Position numbers and translations under genes: made by a program. A stretch of 42,776 nucleotides of DNA from positions 1-42,776 of the forward strand of contig VMDK01000042.1 of the NCBI GenBank assembly GCA_008080835.1. The letters run 5' to 3'. Source of the stretch: Sphingobacteriia bacterium. Lineage in GTDB: Bacteria > Bacteroidota > Bacteroidia > NS11-12g > UBA9320. The notes beneath the pieces are model-generated. The model was not told the origin of the DNA. It made no database searches and saw only the letters and a program-made list of their open reading frames with translations. Shown here piece by piece: positions 7,508-15,616 of the stretch (position 1 is the stretch's first letter; each line of letters opens with the position of its first letter).

Positions 7508-8974
7508 ATGTCAAGCGCAATCGTTATAGGAGCCGGGATCGGTGGAATTGCATCAGCCATCCGACTTGCGAACAAAGGCTATGACGTGGATGTATTTGAA
7601 GCAAATACATCGCCGGGTGGTAAATTGAATGAGATCCGATTGGGATCCTATCGCTTCGATGCGGGTCCATCCCTTTTTACCATGCCCGAGTTAGTTGATG
7701 AGCTGTTTCGGCTAGCTGGCAAAGACCCGAAGCAGTACTTCCGATATGAACGGGTTTCTGAGATCTGCAGGTATTTCTACGAAGATGAGACCGAGATCAC
7801 GGCACATGCGGACCCTTTGGATTTTGCCAGAGAAGTAGAGGATAAACTGGGGGTTCCTGCCAAAAAGGTGCTGAAGCACCTGGGCAAAAGTGATTACATT
7901 TACCGGAGCACAGCACACTTATTCCTGGAGCGGTCATTGCATAGACTTTCTTCTTATTTACGATTCGAGACCTTGAGGTCGTTCTTGAAGTTGCCTTTTC
8001 TTTGGATCGATCGTTCTATGCATGAAGCAAATGAAAAGGCATTGAAGGATGCAAGGCTGGTGCAGCTGTTCGATCGGTATGCCACCTACAACGGATCAGA
8101 TCCTTATCAAGCTCCAGGGACCTTGCATATCATCCCGCATCTGGAATTCAACAAGGGGGCATTTTTCCCTGATGGGGGAATGTATTCTATCACCCGTTCT
8201 CTTTATCAACTGGCTGAGGATCTCGGTGTTCGTTTTCATTTCAATACACCGGTCAAACGGATCGCAGTAAGAGGACGGAAAGCCTCCGGGGTATTGGCTG
8301 ATAAAGAATACCATGCTCACAAAATTGTGTGCAATATGGACGTAGGGTTTGCCTATCGCAAGTTGCTTCCGGATCAAAAACATCCTTCGCGGATCCTTGA
8401 GCAAGAGCGATCCAGCTCCGCACTTATTTTTTACTGGGGTATTGCGAAGAGTTTTCCCAAGTTGCTGCTGCACAACATTTTCTTCTCCGCTGACTACCAG
8501 GAAGAGTTCAAGGATATTTTTAAGAACAAGAAATTTTCACTTGACCCCACTGTCTATGTTCACATCAGTTCGAAAATGAACCAGGATGACGCACCGAAAG
8601 GTAAGGAGAACTGGTTTGTGATGATCAATGTATCAAGCGATCAAGGTCAGGACTGGGATACACTGATCCCCAAAGCTCGAGCAGCTATTCTCAAGAAACT
8701 CAGCAGAATGTTGAAGGAAGATATTGAGCCCCTGATTGAAGAGGAGGATATTCTTGAGCCTCGAACGATCGAGAGCAGAACCAGTTCATACAAGGGTGCT
8801 TTATATGGAACAGCATCCAACAAAAAGATGGCTGCCTTCTTCCGACACCCCAATTTTTCGTCGGAGATCGACAATCTCTATTTTACGGGTGGAAGTGTTC
8901 ATCCGGGTGGAGGGATCCCTCTGGCATTGTCTTCCGCTAAAATTGTGGATTCGCTAATTTTACATGAAAAATGA
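7508..8974 (+). CDS. crtD: 1-hydroxycarotenoid 3,4-desaturase (CrtD), CrtI family
   Basis: A FAD-dependent carotenoid desaturase of 488 residues. The N-terminus VIGAGIGGIASAIRLA is the dinucleotide-binding fold. The C-terminus LYFTGGSVHPGGGIPLALSSAK is the conserved CrtI-family FAD motif. Internal segments (DAGPSLFTMPELVDEL, RYATYNGSDPYQAPG, SSALIFYWGI) match what I recall of flavobacterial CrtD rather than phytoene desaturase CrtI. It would introduce the 3',4' double bond into 1'-hydroxylated carotenoids on the way to myxol or saproxanthin. The overlap with cruF (ATGA at 8971) and the following crtYcd support this over CrtI. The enzyme acts at the inner membrane. Confidence 0.88.
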   Translation: MSSAIVIGAGIGGIASAIRLANKGYDVDVFEANTSPGGKLNEIRLGSYRFDAGPSLFTMPELVDELFRLAGKDPKQYFRYERVSEICRYFYEDETEITAHADPLDFAREVEDKLGVPAKKVLKHLGKSDYIYRSTAHLFLERSLHRLSSYLRFETLRSFLKLPFLWIDRSMHEANEKALKDARLVQLFDRYATYNGSDPYQAPGTLHIIPHLEFNKGAFFPDGGMYSITRSLYQLAEDLGVRFHFNTPVKRIAVRGRKASGVLADKEYHAHKIVCNMDVGFAYRKLLPDQKHPSRILEQERSSSALIFYWGIAKSFPKLLLHNIFFSADYQEEFKDIFKNKKFSLDPTVYVHISSKMNQDDAPKGKENWFVMINVSSDQGQDWDTLIPKARAAILKKLSRMLKEDIEPLIEEEDILEPRTIESRTSSYKGALYGTASNKKMAAFFRHPNFSSEIDNLYFTGGSVHPGGGIPLALSSAKIVDSLILHEK

Positions 8975-9606
8975 GGAACCAGCAACGAAAGCATATTGCC
9001 CTTATCCTGCTTCTGATCTTCTATGCGGTCGGAATTGTTGGGATCGCAATGGAGGATCATCGTGAAATATTCGTGTCACTGAGTGCTTTCAATTTGCTCC
9101 TGACGTTGTTCTTATATGCCTGGGGCTCACAACAGAATCTGCTCACATGGTTGTATCCATTTGCAAGTACTTTCACATTTGGACTTATCGTAGAGATGGT
9201 CGGTGTGGAGACTGGAATGTTGTTCGGGAAATATCACTACGGAGAGGGATTAGGGCCCAAAGTGCTCGAAGTACCTTGGATCATTGGGGTGAATTGGTTT
9301 CTACTCACGGCATCGTGTTTGGGCGTATTGGCTCCATATATACGGAACAAGTGGGGCCTAATGGTACTCGCGGCACTATCCACTGTTCTGTTGGACTATG
9401 TGATCGAACCTGTAGCAATTAACCTTGACTTTTGGTCTTGGGATTACGTTGACGTACCATTCAGAAACTATGTCATGTGGTTCATCTCCGCGTTCCTTAT
9501 TCAATGGTTTTATAAGGTATTGGATTTCAGACCAGACCAGAAAATGAGCTTAGGGGTTCTCCTTTCGCAGTTGCTCTTCTTCGGCATATTGCACCTTGCT
9601 TTGTAG
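8971..9606 (+). CDS. cruF: Carotenoid 1',2'-hydratase, CruF family (DUF422)
   Basis: A 211-residue integral membrane protein with about seven hydrophobic helices and no signal peptide. The segments FGLIVEMVGVETGMLFGKYHYGEGLG (split here for description: EMVGVETG and GKYHYG), PWIIGVNWF and DYVIEPVAI are characteristic of the CruF/DUF422 family. CruF adds water across the 1',2' bond of a psi end group, giving the hydroxylated substrate that CrtD desaturates. Its start overlaps the crtD stop by 4 bases, and crtYcd follows after one base, so the three are surely co-transcribed. Confidence 0.87.
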   Translation: MRNQQRKHIALILLLIFYAVGIVGIAMEDHREIFVSLSAFNLLLTLFLYAWGSQQNLLTWLYPFASTFTFGLIVEMVGVETGMLFGKYHYGEGLGPKVLEVPWIIGVNWFLLTASCLGVLAPYIRNKWGLMVLAALSTVLLDYVIEPVAINLDFWSWDYVDVPFRNYVMWFISAFLIQWFYKVLDFRPDQKMSLGVLLSQLLFFGILHLAL

Positions 9607-9607
9607 G

Positions 9608-10306
9608 ATGGAGTGGCTGGAGTCAGAATATCTCTACTTGGGGCTCATGCTCTTCAGTATGGCATACCCAATTGCACAGAGCTTCGAGCGAAGATTGCGG
9701 TATTATCAAAATTGGAAGGGTCTGTTCTTAGGGATCCTGGCAATGATGCTGATCTTCATTCCCTGGGACATCTATTTTACAGCGAAGGGTGTGTGGTGGT
9801 TCAATGATCTCTACATCACCGGCTTTAAAATCTGGAATTTACCCATTGAAGAATGGGCATTCTTTGTCGTCGTTCCATTTGCTTGTGTTTTCTTATATGA
9901 GGTACTGAATCATTTCGTAAAAGCGGATGTCCTCAAACCAATTGCGCAGCCAACCTTCTTGATCTTAGCAGCAGTTTTATTGGTTGTGGGAGCTTTGAAT
10001 TTCACGAGGAATTACACGGCGATCACATTCATCATAACTTCGATCAGTCTTGTGATCCTAGGGTTGAAAAAACCAAAATGGATTGGTCGCTTCTTCCTGA
10101 CCTATGTGATTTGTTGGCTTCCATTTCTGCTGATCAATGGTGCCCTCACAGGCAACTTCACTTCTGAGGCAGTAGTCAACTATGATCCCGAGCACAATCT
10201 TGGATTGCGTGTGCTGACCATTCCAATTGAGGACAGCGTCTATAACTTATTCATGCTCCTGATCGTGATTTCGATCTACGAAAACCAGAGAAAGCATTCT
10301 GTTTAA
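9608..10306 (+). CDS. crtYcd: Lycopene cyclase, fused CrtYc-CrtYd type
   Basis: A 232-residue membrane protein made of two lycopene-cyclase half domains. Each has a PxEE/PxED helix motif: LPIEEWAFFVVVPF in the first half and IPIEDSVYNLFMLL in the second. It forms beta-ionone rings on lycopene or its derivatives without a bound Rossmann-type flavin domain. I choose the ATG at 9608, one base after the cruF stop; a TTG at 9596 in the same frame would overlap cruF and adds nothing conserved. It is the last gene of the crtD-cruF-crtYcd unit. crtE, crtB, crtI and crtZ are not in the window. Confidence 0.88.
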   Translation: MEWLESEYLYLGLMLFSMAYPIAQSFERRLRYYQNWKGLFLGILAMMLIFIPWDIYFTAKGVWWFNDLYITGFKIWNLPIEEWAFFVVVPFACVFLYEVLNHFVKADVLKPIAQPTFLILAAVLLVVGALNFTRNYTAITFIITSISLVILGLKKPKWIGRFFLTYVICWLPFLLINGALTGNFTSEAVVNYDPEHNLGLRVLTIPIEDSVYNLFMLLIVISIYENQRKHSV

Positions 10307-10357
10307 TAAATCATATAAAAAGTTAAACAAAGTGTAATCGTGACTTGTTAACAGGGT

Positions 10358-11050
10358 ATGAAAAATTATCTCATCATTGGTGCTTCTTCGGGTATCGGCA
10401 AAGCATTGGCTCAGCAGTTAGCTGATCAGGGCTATAATGTTTATGGGACCTTCAATGAGAACAGCACAGACATCTCCGGAGTCAGCTTCCACCGATTGAA
10501 TGTTGAGGATGATGAGATCGATCTTGGTTTCTTGCCTGATGAGCTGGATGGATTAGCATATTGCCCAGGCACGATCAACCTCAAACCATTTCATCGGATC
10601 AAGCCTGATACTTTCCGATCGGATTACGAATTGCAGGTGATCGGGGCGGTCAAAGTGATACAATCAGCGCTTCCGCGTTTGAAGAAAAGAGATGTGTCGT
10701 CCATAGTCATGTTCTCCACTATTGCAGTGCAAAATGGATTTCCATTCCACAGTCTGGTAGCGAGTTCCAAAGGAGCCCTTGAGGGATTGACAAAGAGTCT
10801 GGCTGCAGAATATGCACCTCGGATCCGAGTAAATTGTATCGCACCTTCTCTAACGCACACTCCTCTCGCGGCGAGGTTGTTGAGCTCTGAGGAAAAGGCA
10901 GAAGCTCAGGCAAGCAGACACCCTTTGAAGAAGATCGGTTCCTCGGATGATATAGCGGCAATGGCGCGTTTTCTCCTGACCGATCAAAGCTCTTGGATCA
11001 GTGGTCAGGTCATGCATGTCGATGGAGGTTTGTCAACGTTAAAAGTGTAG
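10358..11050 (+). CDS. SDR family oxidoreductase, atypical active site
   Basis: A cytosolic short-chain dehydrogenase/reductase of 230 residues. The cofactor motif GASSGIGKAL is near the start and the C-terminus has the usual SGQVMHVDGG. At the catalytic YxxxK position the sequence is V134-ASS-K138, so the tyrosine is replaced by valine. Ser120/Thr121 stand near the catalytic serine position. The PSLTHTPLAARL loop fits a subgroup of SDRs that I recall seeing beside cryptochrome/photolyase genes in Bacteroidota. Its substrate is unknown, and it may act by a different mechanism or as a binding protein. It sits between crtYcd (51-base gap) and Lacal_2735. Confidence 0.82.
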   Translation: MKNYLIIGASSGIGKALAQQLADQGYNVYGTFNENSTDISGVSFHRLNVEDDEIDLGFLPDELDGLAYCPGTINLKPFHRIKPDTFRSDYELQVIGAVKVIQSALPRLKKRDVSSIVMFSTIAVQNGFPFHSLVASSKGALEGLTKSLAAEYAPRIRVNCIAPSLTHTPLAARLLSSEEKAEAQASRHPLKKIGSSDDIAAMARFLLTDQSSWISGQVMHVDGGLSTLKV

Positions 11051-11055
11051 AACAG

Positions 11056-11223
11056 ATGGGAATTTTCAGAAAAAGAACAAAACAGGAAAAGCTGGAGCGC
11101 AAGCATTCTAAATTGTTGGAGGAGGCTTACAAATTGTCAAGGACGGATCGCACAGCCGGAGACCAAAAGTATGCGGAAGCCGAAGCCATCCTCAAGGAGA
11201 TCGAATCATTAAATGAGAATTGA
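11056..11223 (+). CDS. Lacal_2735 family small protein
   Basis: A 55-residue, highly charged protein predicted to form helices (MGIFRKRTKQEKLERK, then LLEEAYKLSRTDRTAGDQK and a final AEAILKEIESLNEN). It matches the short Bacteroidota family I know as Lacal_2735, of unknown function. The ATG at 11056 lies 5 bases after the SDR stop. Upstream in-frame codons lie inside the SDR gene and are not part of the protein. The next gene starts 1 base after its stop. Confidence 0.75.
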   Translation: MGIFRKRTKQEKLERKHSKLLEEAYKLSRTDRTAGDQKYAEAEAILKEIESLNEN

Positions 11224-11224
11224 T

Positions 11225-11689
11225 ATGGGATTCTATCAACTTAAGACCAGGCAGAACATACCCGCGACCAAAGACGAGGTTTGGGATTTCATTTCTTCTC
11301 CAAAGAATCTGCGAGAGATCACGCCCGATGAACTCGATTTTGAGATCACATCCAAAGACCTTCCGGGAAAGATGTACACCGGTATGATCATCACCTACAA
11401 GGTGCGTCCCGTTCTAGGTATCAAGATGACATGGGTCACTGAGATCACCCATGTAGAAGATGGCCAATTCTTCATAGACGAGCAGCGGATCGGACCATAT
11501 TCCATCTGGCATCATCAACACCATATCAAGGAGATCGAGGGTGGAATTGAAATGACAGATATAGTGAGTTACAAACCGCCATTCGGTATCCTTGGTCGGA
11601 TCGCAAATTCACTTATTATCAAAGGTCAATTGAAAAAAATATTCAGCTATAGGGAAGCCGCCATCGTGAAGAGGTTTGGAGCATGGTGA
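11225..11689 (+). CDS. SRPBCC family protein
   Basis: A 154-residue protein of the START/SRPBCC (Bet v1-like) ligand-binding fold. It starts FYQLKTRQNIPATKDEVWDF, followed by SSPKNLREITPDELDFEI, typical of a single-domain SRPBCC. The C-terminal helix runs to FSYREAAIVKRFG. The hydrophobic cavity of this fold binds lipids or other apolar ligands; the ligand here is unknown. I chose the ATG at 11225 because the fold starts there; an ATG at 11213 overlaps the previous gene. It overlaps the photolyase-like gene by 7 bases, so the two are translated together. Confidence 0.82.
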   Translation: MGFYQLKTRQNIPATKDEVWDFISSPKNLREITPDELDFEITSKDLPGKMYTGMIITYKVRPVLGIKMTWVTEITHVEDGQFFIDEQRIGPYSIWHHQHHIKEIEGGIEMTDIVSYKPPFGILGRIANSLIIKGQLKKIFSYREAAIVKRFGAW

Positions 11690-12783
11690 CCTTTCCAACG
11701 AGCTATTCCAGGATACTCGACAAAATCGAAGCCATCTCACCTGAGGAATACGGCCGGACCAGAAACTACATCGACGGGTCTGTGACTCGCTTGTCACCTT
11801 ACATCTCGAGAGGAGTTATCTCCACAAAGATGGTGATGGAGGAAGTGATGAAGCGTCAACTTCCGTGGAAACGTGTTGAGAAATTCATACAGGAGTTGGC
11901 TTGGAGAGATTATTGGCAACAAGTGTGGAAAGCCAAGGGTTCTGCTATCGATCGAGACCTCAAGAATCCTCAACAAGGCGTTGATAATCAATTGATTCCG
12001 TCAGCCGTAGTGAACGCTCATACAGACATTGATGTCATGGACGTCGCCATTGAGCAATTGTATGACACGGGTTACATGCACAATCACATGCGCATGTATG
12101 TGGCGGCAGTAGCATGTAATTTTGGCAAGAGCCATTGGAGAATGCCAGCAAGGTGGATGTACTATCATCTGCTGGATGGCGATTGGGCAAGTAACGCTTT
12201 GAGCTGGCAATGGGTAGTAGGTGCGAATTCGAATAAAAAGTACTTCGCGAACCAAGCCAATATCAACCGGTACTTTAGATCTCAACAGCGCGGTACGTTT
12301 CTGGATCAGAACTATGAACAATTATCGAACTTGGACAAACCGGAGTTTCTGACCGAGCTTACTTCTCCGGAGTTGGTTACCGTGCTTCCAAAATCTGATC
12401 GGTTTGAATTGGAGGCGGATGAGCCTCTCATGATCTATACGTATTACAACATGGATCCAAAGTGGGAGGTAGGGGAAAGTGCACAGAGAGTGTTGCATCT
12501 AGATCCCGAAGTATTTAGTCGATACCCGGTGTCGGATGCCGGCATCCGATTCATTCTGGATCTGGGAGAGAATATTCCGGATGTGCATTTGTTCACAGGG
12601 ACATTTGAAGAACTCATGGATTTGTATGGTGGTACTGATGTTCATTTCAAAGAACACCCCCTGAATGGTCATTACAGAGGGGTGGAACATGCACGAGACT
12701 GGATGTTCGATGTAGAGGGATATTTCCCTTCGTTTTTCGCCTTTTGGAAAAGGTGCATGAAGCAAATGAAGGTCTATTCATGA
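11683..12783 (+). CDS. Photolyase/cryptochrome FAD-binding domain protein lacking the N-terminal antenna domain
   Basis: A 366-residue protein. Residues 1-215 are the helical FAD-binding domain of the cryptochrome/photolyase family: [20 protein letters not shown] (25-43), [11 protein letters not shown] (68-78), [14 protein letters not shown] (128-141) and [15 protein letters not shown] (164-178). The usual N-terminal alpha/beta antenna domain (about 130 residues) is absent. Instead a C-terminal region of about 130 residues follows (from near 240), with an alternating strand/helix look and the ending [15 protein letters not shown], which I do not recognise. It probably binds FAD; repair or light-sensing activity is unknown. 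Overlaps SRPBCC upstream and DUF2256 downstream. Confidence 0.82.
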   Translation: MVTFPTSYSRILDKIEAISPEEYGRTRNYIDGSVTRLSPYISRGVISTKMVMEEVMKRQLPWKRVEKFIQELAWRDYWQQVWKAKGSAIDRDLKNPQQGVDNQLIPSAVVNAHTDIDVMDVAIEQLYDTGYMHNHMRMYVAAVACNFGKSHWRMPARWMYYHLLDGDWASNALSWQWVVGANSNKKYFANQANINRYFRSQQRGTFLDQNYEQLSNLDKPEFLTELTSPELVTVLPKSDRFELEADEPLMIYTYYNMDPKWEVGESAQRVLHLDPEVFSRYPVSDAGIRFILDLGENIPDVHLFTGTFEELMDLYGGTDVHFKEHPLNGHYRGVEHARDWMFDVEGYFPSFFAFWKRCMKQMKVYS

Positions 12784-12929
12784 CGAAGCAACATTTGCCC
12801 AAAAAAATCTGTGCCACCTGTGGCAGACCCTTCACATGGCGACGCAAATGGAAGTTGAACTGGGAAGAGGTAAGGTATTGCAGTAACAGGTGCAGACGCA
12901 GTAAAACAGTTCAGAACCACAATGCATGA
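12780..12929 (+). CDS. DUF2256 zinc-ribbon-like protein
   Basis: A 49-residue basic protein with four cysteines in the DUF2256 arrangement: C11-AT-C14 then Y-C34-SNR-C38, as in [16 protein letters not shown] and [11 protein letters not shown]. It probably binds one zinc ion. DUF2256 genes are often next to cryptochrome/photolyase genes, as here; the function is unknown. Start and stop both form ATGA overlaps (12780 with the previous stop, 12926 with the next start), which fixes the reading frame and start. Confidence 0.88.
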   Translation: MTKQHLPKKICATCGRPFTWRRKWKLNWEEVRYCSNRCRRSKTVQNHNA

Positions 12930-14407
12930 AGATAGCGGCAGTCATTTTTCCTCACCAGCTGTACAAAGAACATGAGCTCTATCAGAATTGTGATGAGATC
13001 TTCCTGGTCGAGGAATCCCTGTTCTTCACTCAGTATTCATTTCACAAACAAAAACTCGTGTTTCATCGATCCTCGATGAAATATCACTTCGACCAATTAT
13101 CGGAAAGCGGGATAAAGGTCCGTTATATAGAGGTAAGTGACGAGTACAATGATATTCGAGTACTTCTTCGTCAGGAAAGCTCCCGATTCGATCGGTGGTT
13201 ATTCATCGATCCGACCGATGACTGGTTGGAAAAAAGGATACGTTCGACCCTCAGTGAACTTCGCTGTGAATTCAGCTTTTTGGAAAACCCATCATTCATC
13301 AACACGAAAGAAGAATTGGGCCATTTTTTCAGACCCGACAAGAAGAAGTTCTTCCAAACTGCCTTTTACAAAGGAGAAAGGACGAAGCGCGATATTTTGC
13401 TCACAGAAACGGGGGATCCGGTAGGAGGAAAGTGGAGTTTTGACCCTGAAAATCGAAAAAGATTTCCGGCTGACAGGACGCCTCCAAGCGTTCATTGGCC
13501 ATCGAGTGATGAGTATATCACTGAAGCCAGAGCGTATGTTGAAACCAAATTTCCGGACAATCCGGGATCACTTGTCGTTGGACTGAATTATCCATACAAT
13601 CCGGAGTTGGCAGAGCAGTGGTTCCAGCAATTTCTGGAATTCAGATTTCTTCATTTTGGAACTTACGAAGACGCCTTGCAAAGAGAAGAATTCTTGTTGC
13701 ACCACAGCCTACTTTCACCTTTGATGAATGCCGGTCTCTTGCATCCACAATATGTGATCGACCGAGCGATCGGATTTGCACAAGAACATAAGATCCCCAT
13801 CAATGATCTCGAAGGATTCGTTCGCCAGATCTTAGGATGGAGGGAATTTATCAGGGGCATGTACGAAGTGCGAGGAGCTGAACAACGCACCAGAAATTTT
13901 TGGGATTTCTCTCATCATATGCCCGAAGCATTCTATGAGGCTGAAACAGGCATCTTTCCCATTGATGATGCGATTCGAAAGGTGCTGCATTCAGGGTATT
14001 CCCATCATATAGAACGGTTGATGGTGTTAGGGAATTTCATGCTCTTGTGCGAGATCGACCCCAATGAGGTCTATCGGTGGTTCATGGAACTATACATTGA
14101 CGCTTACGACTGGGTGATGGTCCCCAATGTGTATGCAATGAGTCAGTTCGCTGATGGGGGGACTATGACCACGAAACCCTACCTGAGTGGGAGTAATTAT
14201 TTGCGCAAGATGGGGAATTATCCAAAGGGTGAGTGGGAGCAAATTTGGGATGCCCTGTTCTGGAGATTCATGCACAAGCAACGAGCATTTTTCGAGACCA
14301 ATCCGCGACTGAGAATGCTACTGGGAAATTTGGATAAAATGGAGACGAATAAGCGGAATGCGTTATTAGATAGAGCTGAAGGATACCTCCAAAGGCTCCA
14401 TAGTTGA
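12926..14407 (+). CDS. Cryptochrome/photolyase of the PhrB (FeS-BCP) family, Fe-S cysteines absent
   Basis: A 493-residue flavoprotein of the bacterial (6-4) photolyase/cryptochrome group. The N-terminal alpha/beta domain starts [10 protein letters not shown]. The FAD domain includes [17 protein letters not shown] (358-374), [21 protein letters not shown] (split: [11 protein letters not shown] and MSQFADGG, 392-412) and [11 protein letters not shown]. In PhrB-type proteins four cysteines hold a [4Fe-4S] cluster. This protein has only three cysteines (22, 114, 375), and its region 428-447 ([20 protein letters not shown]) lacks the CxxC...C pattern, so a cluster is unlikely. Likely light-driven DNA repair or blue-light sensing. 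It is coupled to DUF2256. Confidence 0.87.
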   Translation: MKIAAVIFPHQLYKEHELYQNCDEIFLVEESLFFTQYSFHKQKLVFHRSSMKYHFDQLSESGIKVRYIEVSDEYNDIRVLLRQESSRFDRWLFIDPTDDWLEKRIRSTLSELRCEFSFLENPSFINTKEELGHFFRPDKKKFFQTAFYKGERTKRDILLTETGDPVGGKWSFDPENRKRFPADRTPPSVHWPSSDEYITEARAYVETKFPDNPGSLVVGLNYPYNPELAEQWFQQFLEFRFLHFGTYEDALQREEFLLHHSLLSPLMNAGLLHPQYVIDRAIGFAQEHKIPINDLEGFVRQILGWREFIRGMYEVRGAEQRTRNFWDFSHHMPEAFYEAETGIFPIDDAIRKVLHSGYSHHIERLMVLGNFMLLCEIDPNEVYRWFMELYIDAYDWVMVPNVYAMSQFADGGTMTTKPYLSGSNYLRKMGNYPKGEWEQIWDALFWRFMHKQRAFFETNPRLRMLLGNLDKMETNKRNALLDRAEGYLQRLHS

Positions 14408-14423
14408 GCAAAGCTCTTTTGAC

Positions 14424-14431
14424 TATCTTTG
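14424..14431 (+). promoter_or_regulatory. -7 promoter box before the second SRPBCC gene
   Basis: TATCTTTG is an exact TAnnTTTG match. A TTG at 14404-14406 lies 17 bases upstream. The box ends 7 bases before the ATG at 14439, giving little or no 5' leader. It suggests that the last two genes of the island have their own promoter. Confidence 0.45.
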
Positions 14432-14438
14432 ACTACCC

Positions 14439-14870
14439 ATGGAACTCAGAACAGAGATCAACATTGCTGCATCTCCGGAAAGGATTTGGGAAGTCTTGAC
14501 CACATTTCCGGATTTTCCATCCTGGAATCCTTTCATTACCTCAATAAGTGGCATGGTGAAAGAGGGTGAGAAATTTGAGGTGGTCATACACCAGCCGGAT
14601 AAAAAGCCTGCGACATTCAAACCAATTTGTCTGGATGCAATTCCGGGTATAAAACTCCGATGGTTAGGCTCTTTGGGAATCCGTGGGATTTTTGATGGAG
14701 AACATATTTTTGAGATCGAATATCAGGGTGATGGCGCATGTGTATTCATCCATAGAGAGAATTTTCGAGGGATATTAGTCCCTTTCCTGAAAAAGATGCT
14801 GAATGACAACTCCAGGCGAGGTTTCGAAGCGATGAATCAAGCATTAAAAGAAAAATGTGAAACACCATGA
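14439..14870 (+). CDS. SRPBCC domain-containing protein
   Basis: A 143-residue START/SRPBCC-fold protein: it starts LRTEINIAASPERIWEVLTT and continues FPDFPSWNPFITSISG, the classic opening of polyketide-cyclase-like SRPBCC domains. GEHIFEIEY and the C-terminal helix RRGFEAMNQALKEKCE complete the fold. It is probably a cytosolic binding protein for an apolar ligand. It is the second SRPBCC gene of the island and is not closely similar to the one at 11225. The downstream lipoprotein start overlaps its stop (ATGA at 14867). Confidence 0.82.
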   Translation: MELRTEINIAASPERIWEVLTTFPDFPSWNPFITSISGMVKEGEKFEVVIHQPDKKPATFKPICLDAIPGIKLRWLGSLGIRGIFDGEHIFEIEYQGDGACVFIHRENFRGILVPFLKKMLNDNSRRGFEAMNQALKEKCETP

Positions 14871-15463
14871 AGACATTGACAACATATCTCGCAGCGGCTC
14901 TATTGCTCTTTACGATCAGTTCATGCAGTGATGATTCCACGCAACCTCCAAAGAGTTCCGATCTTCAGGCAATCCAACTATATCACGATTCATACACCAG
15001 CAACGCATCCAAGGTCTTTCAGGGTGGGTTCGTTCCGGAGGAAGAAGCCGCAGTAAAGCTTGGACCGCTGGATAAGGAGCTGACCATTCGAAATGTGCAA
15101 TTCCTTTTTGGGGGAGGTGATCCGGAGGACAGGACCGTTACCCTCAAGATCTACGAAGATGACGGGACTGAAGTTCCTGGACAGCTCATTCACACATCAA
15201 GCCACTTGATCACTCCGGCTGATAATACATTCCGACAGCTCAACCTGACGTCTTACGGTTTGAAGATCGGAGCCAACAAAATGTTCCGAGTCGCATTGGA
15301 GATGAGCAAGGCCGGAATGCCAAGTATCGCTCGTGATGATGATGGATCCATCGAAGCTGGAAAGAACTGGATCCGGTCGTCAGACGGCACCTGGCAAAAA
15401 GCAGAAGACCTTGGGCTGACCGGAGACTTCATCATCCGCTCTGAGGTCGTCGTAGAGAAATGA
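14867..15463 (+). CDS. Putative lipoprotein, beta-rich
   Basis: A 198-residue protein with a lipoprotein signal (LLFTISSC, Cys at about 20). I do not recognise a named family. The body (ELTIRNVQFLFGGGDPEDRTVTLKIYEDDGTEVPG) looks like a beta-sandwich with repeated strand patterns, as in several extracellular adhesion or binding domains. Translationally coupled to the upstream SRPBCC gene. The gap 15464-15616 holds only a short inverted repeat (CGTTC...GAACG near 15540) and nothing else I can name. Confidence 0.62.
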   Translation: MKTLTTYLAAALLLFTISSCSDDSTQPPKSSDLQAIQLYHDSYTSNASKVFQGGFVPEEEAAVKLGPLDKELTIRNVQFLFGGGDPEDRTVTLKIYEDDGTEVPGQLIHTSSHLITPADNTFRQLNLTSYGLKIGANKMFRVALEMSKAGMPSIARDDDGSIEAGKNWIRSSDGTWQKAEDLGLTGDFIIRSEVVVEK

Positions 15464-15616
15464 TCAGCTCATCCTGATCCGGCGCAGGCCGTTTCATTTA
15501 CCTTTTTTGATCTGACAGTACCAACCTTTTGGGGAAGTCCGTTCGTCAATTGAACGAGAATTCAAACAATTATTCAGGCAGCCCGGGGTTTTAGTATTAC
15601 GTCAGATCAGTGTCAT

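Noticed and set aside
7508-8974. Phytoene desaturase (CrtI)
   Set aside because: Neighbouring cruF and crtYcd and internal motifs fit CrtD better; CrtI is expected elsewhere.
10993-11055. An N-terminal extension of Lacal_2735
   Set aside because: It lies inside the SDR gene in another frame; the family begins at the ATG at 11056.
12926-14407. Calling this protein an iron-sulfur photolyase
   Set aside because: The cysteine pattern needed for the cluster is absent, so only the family name is kept.
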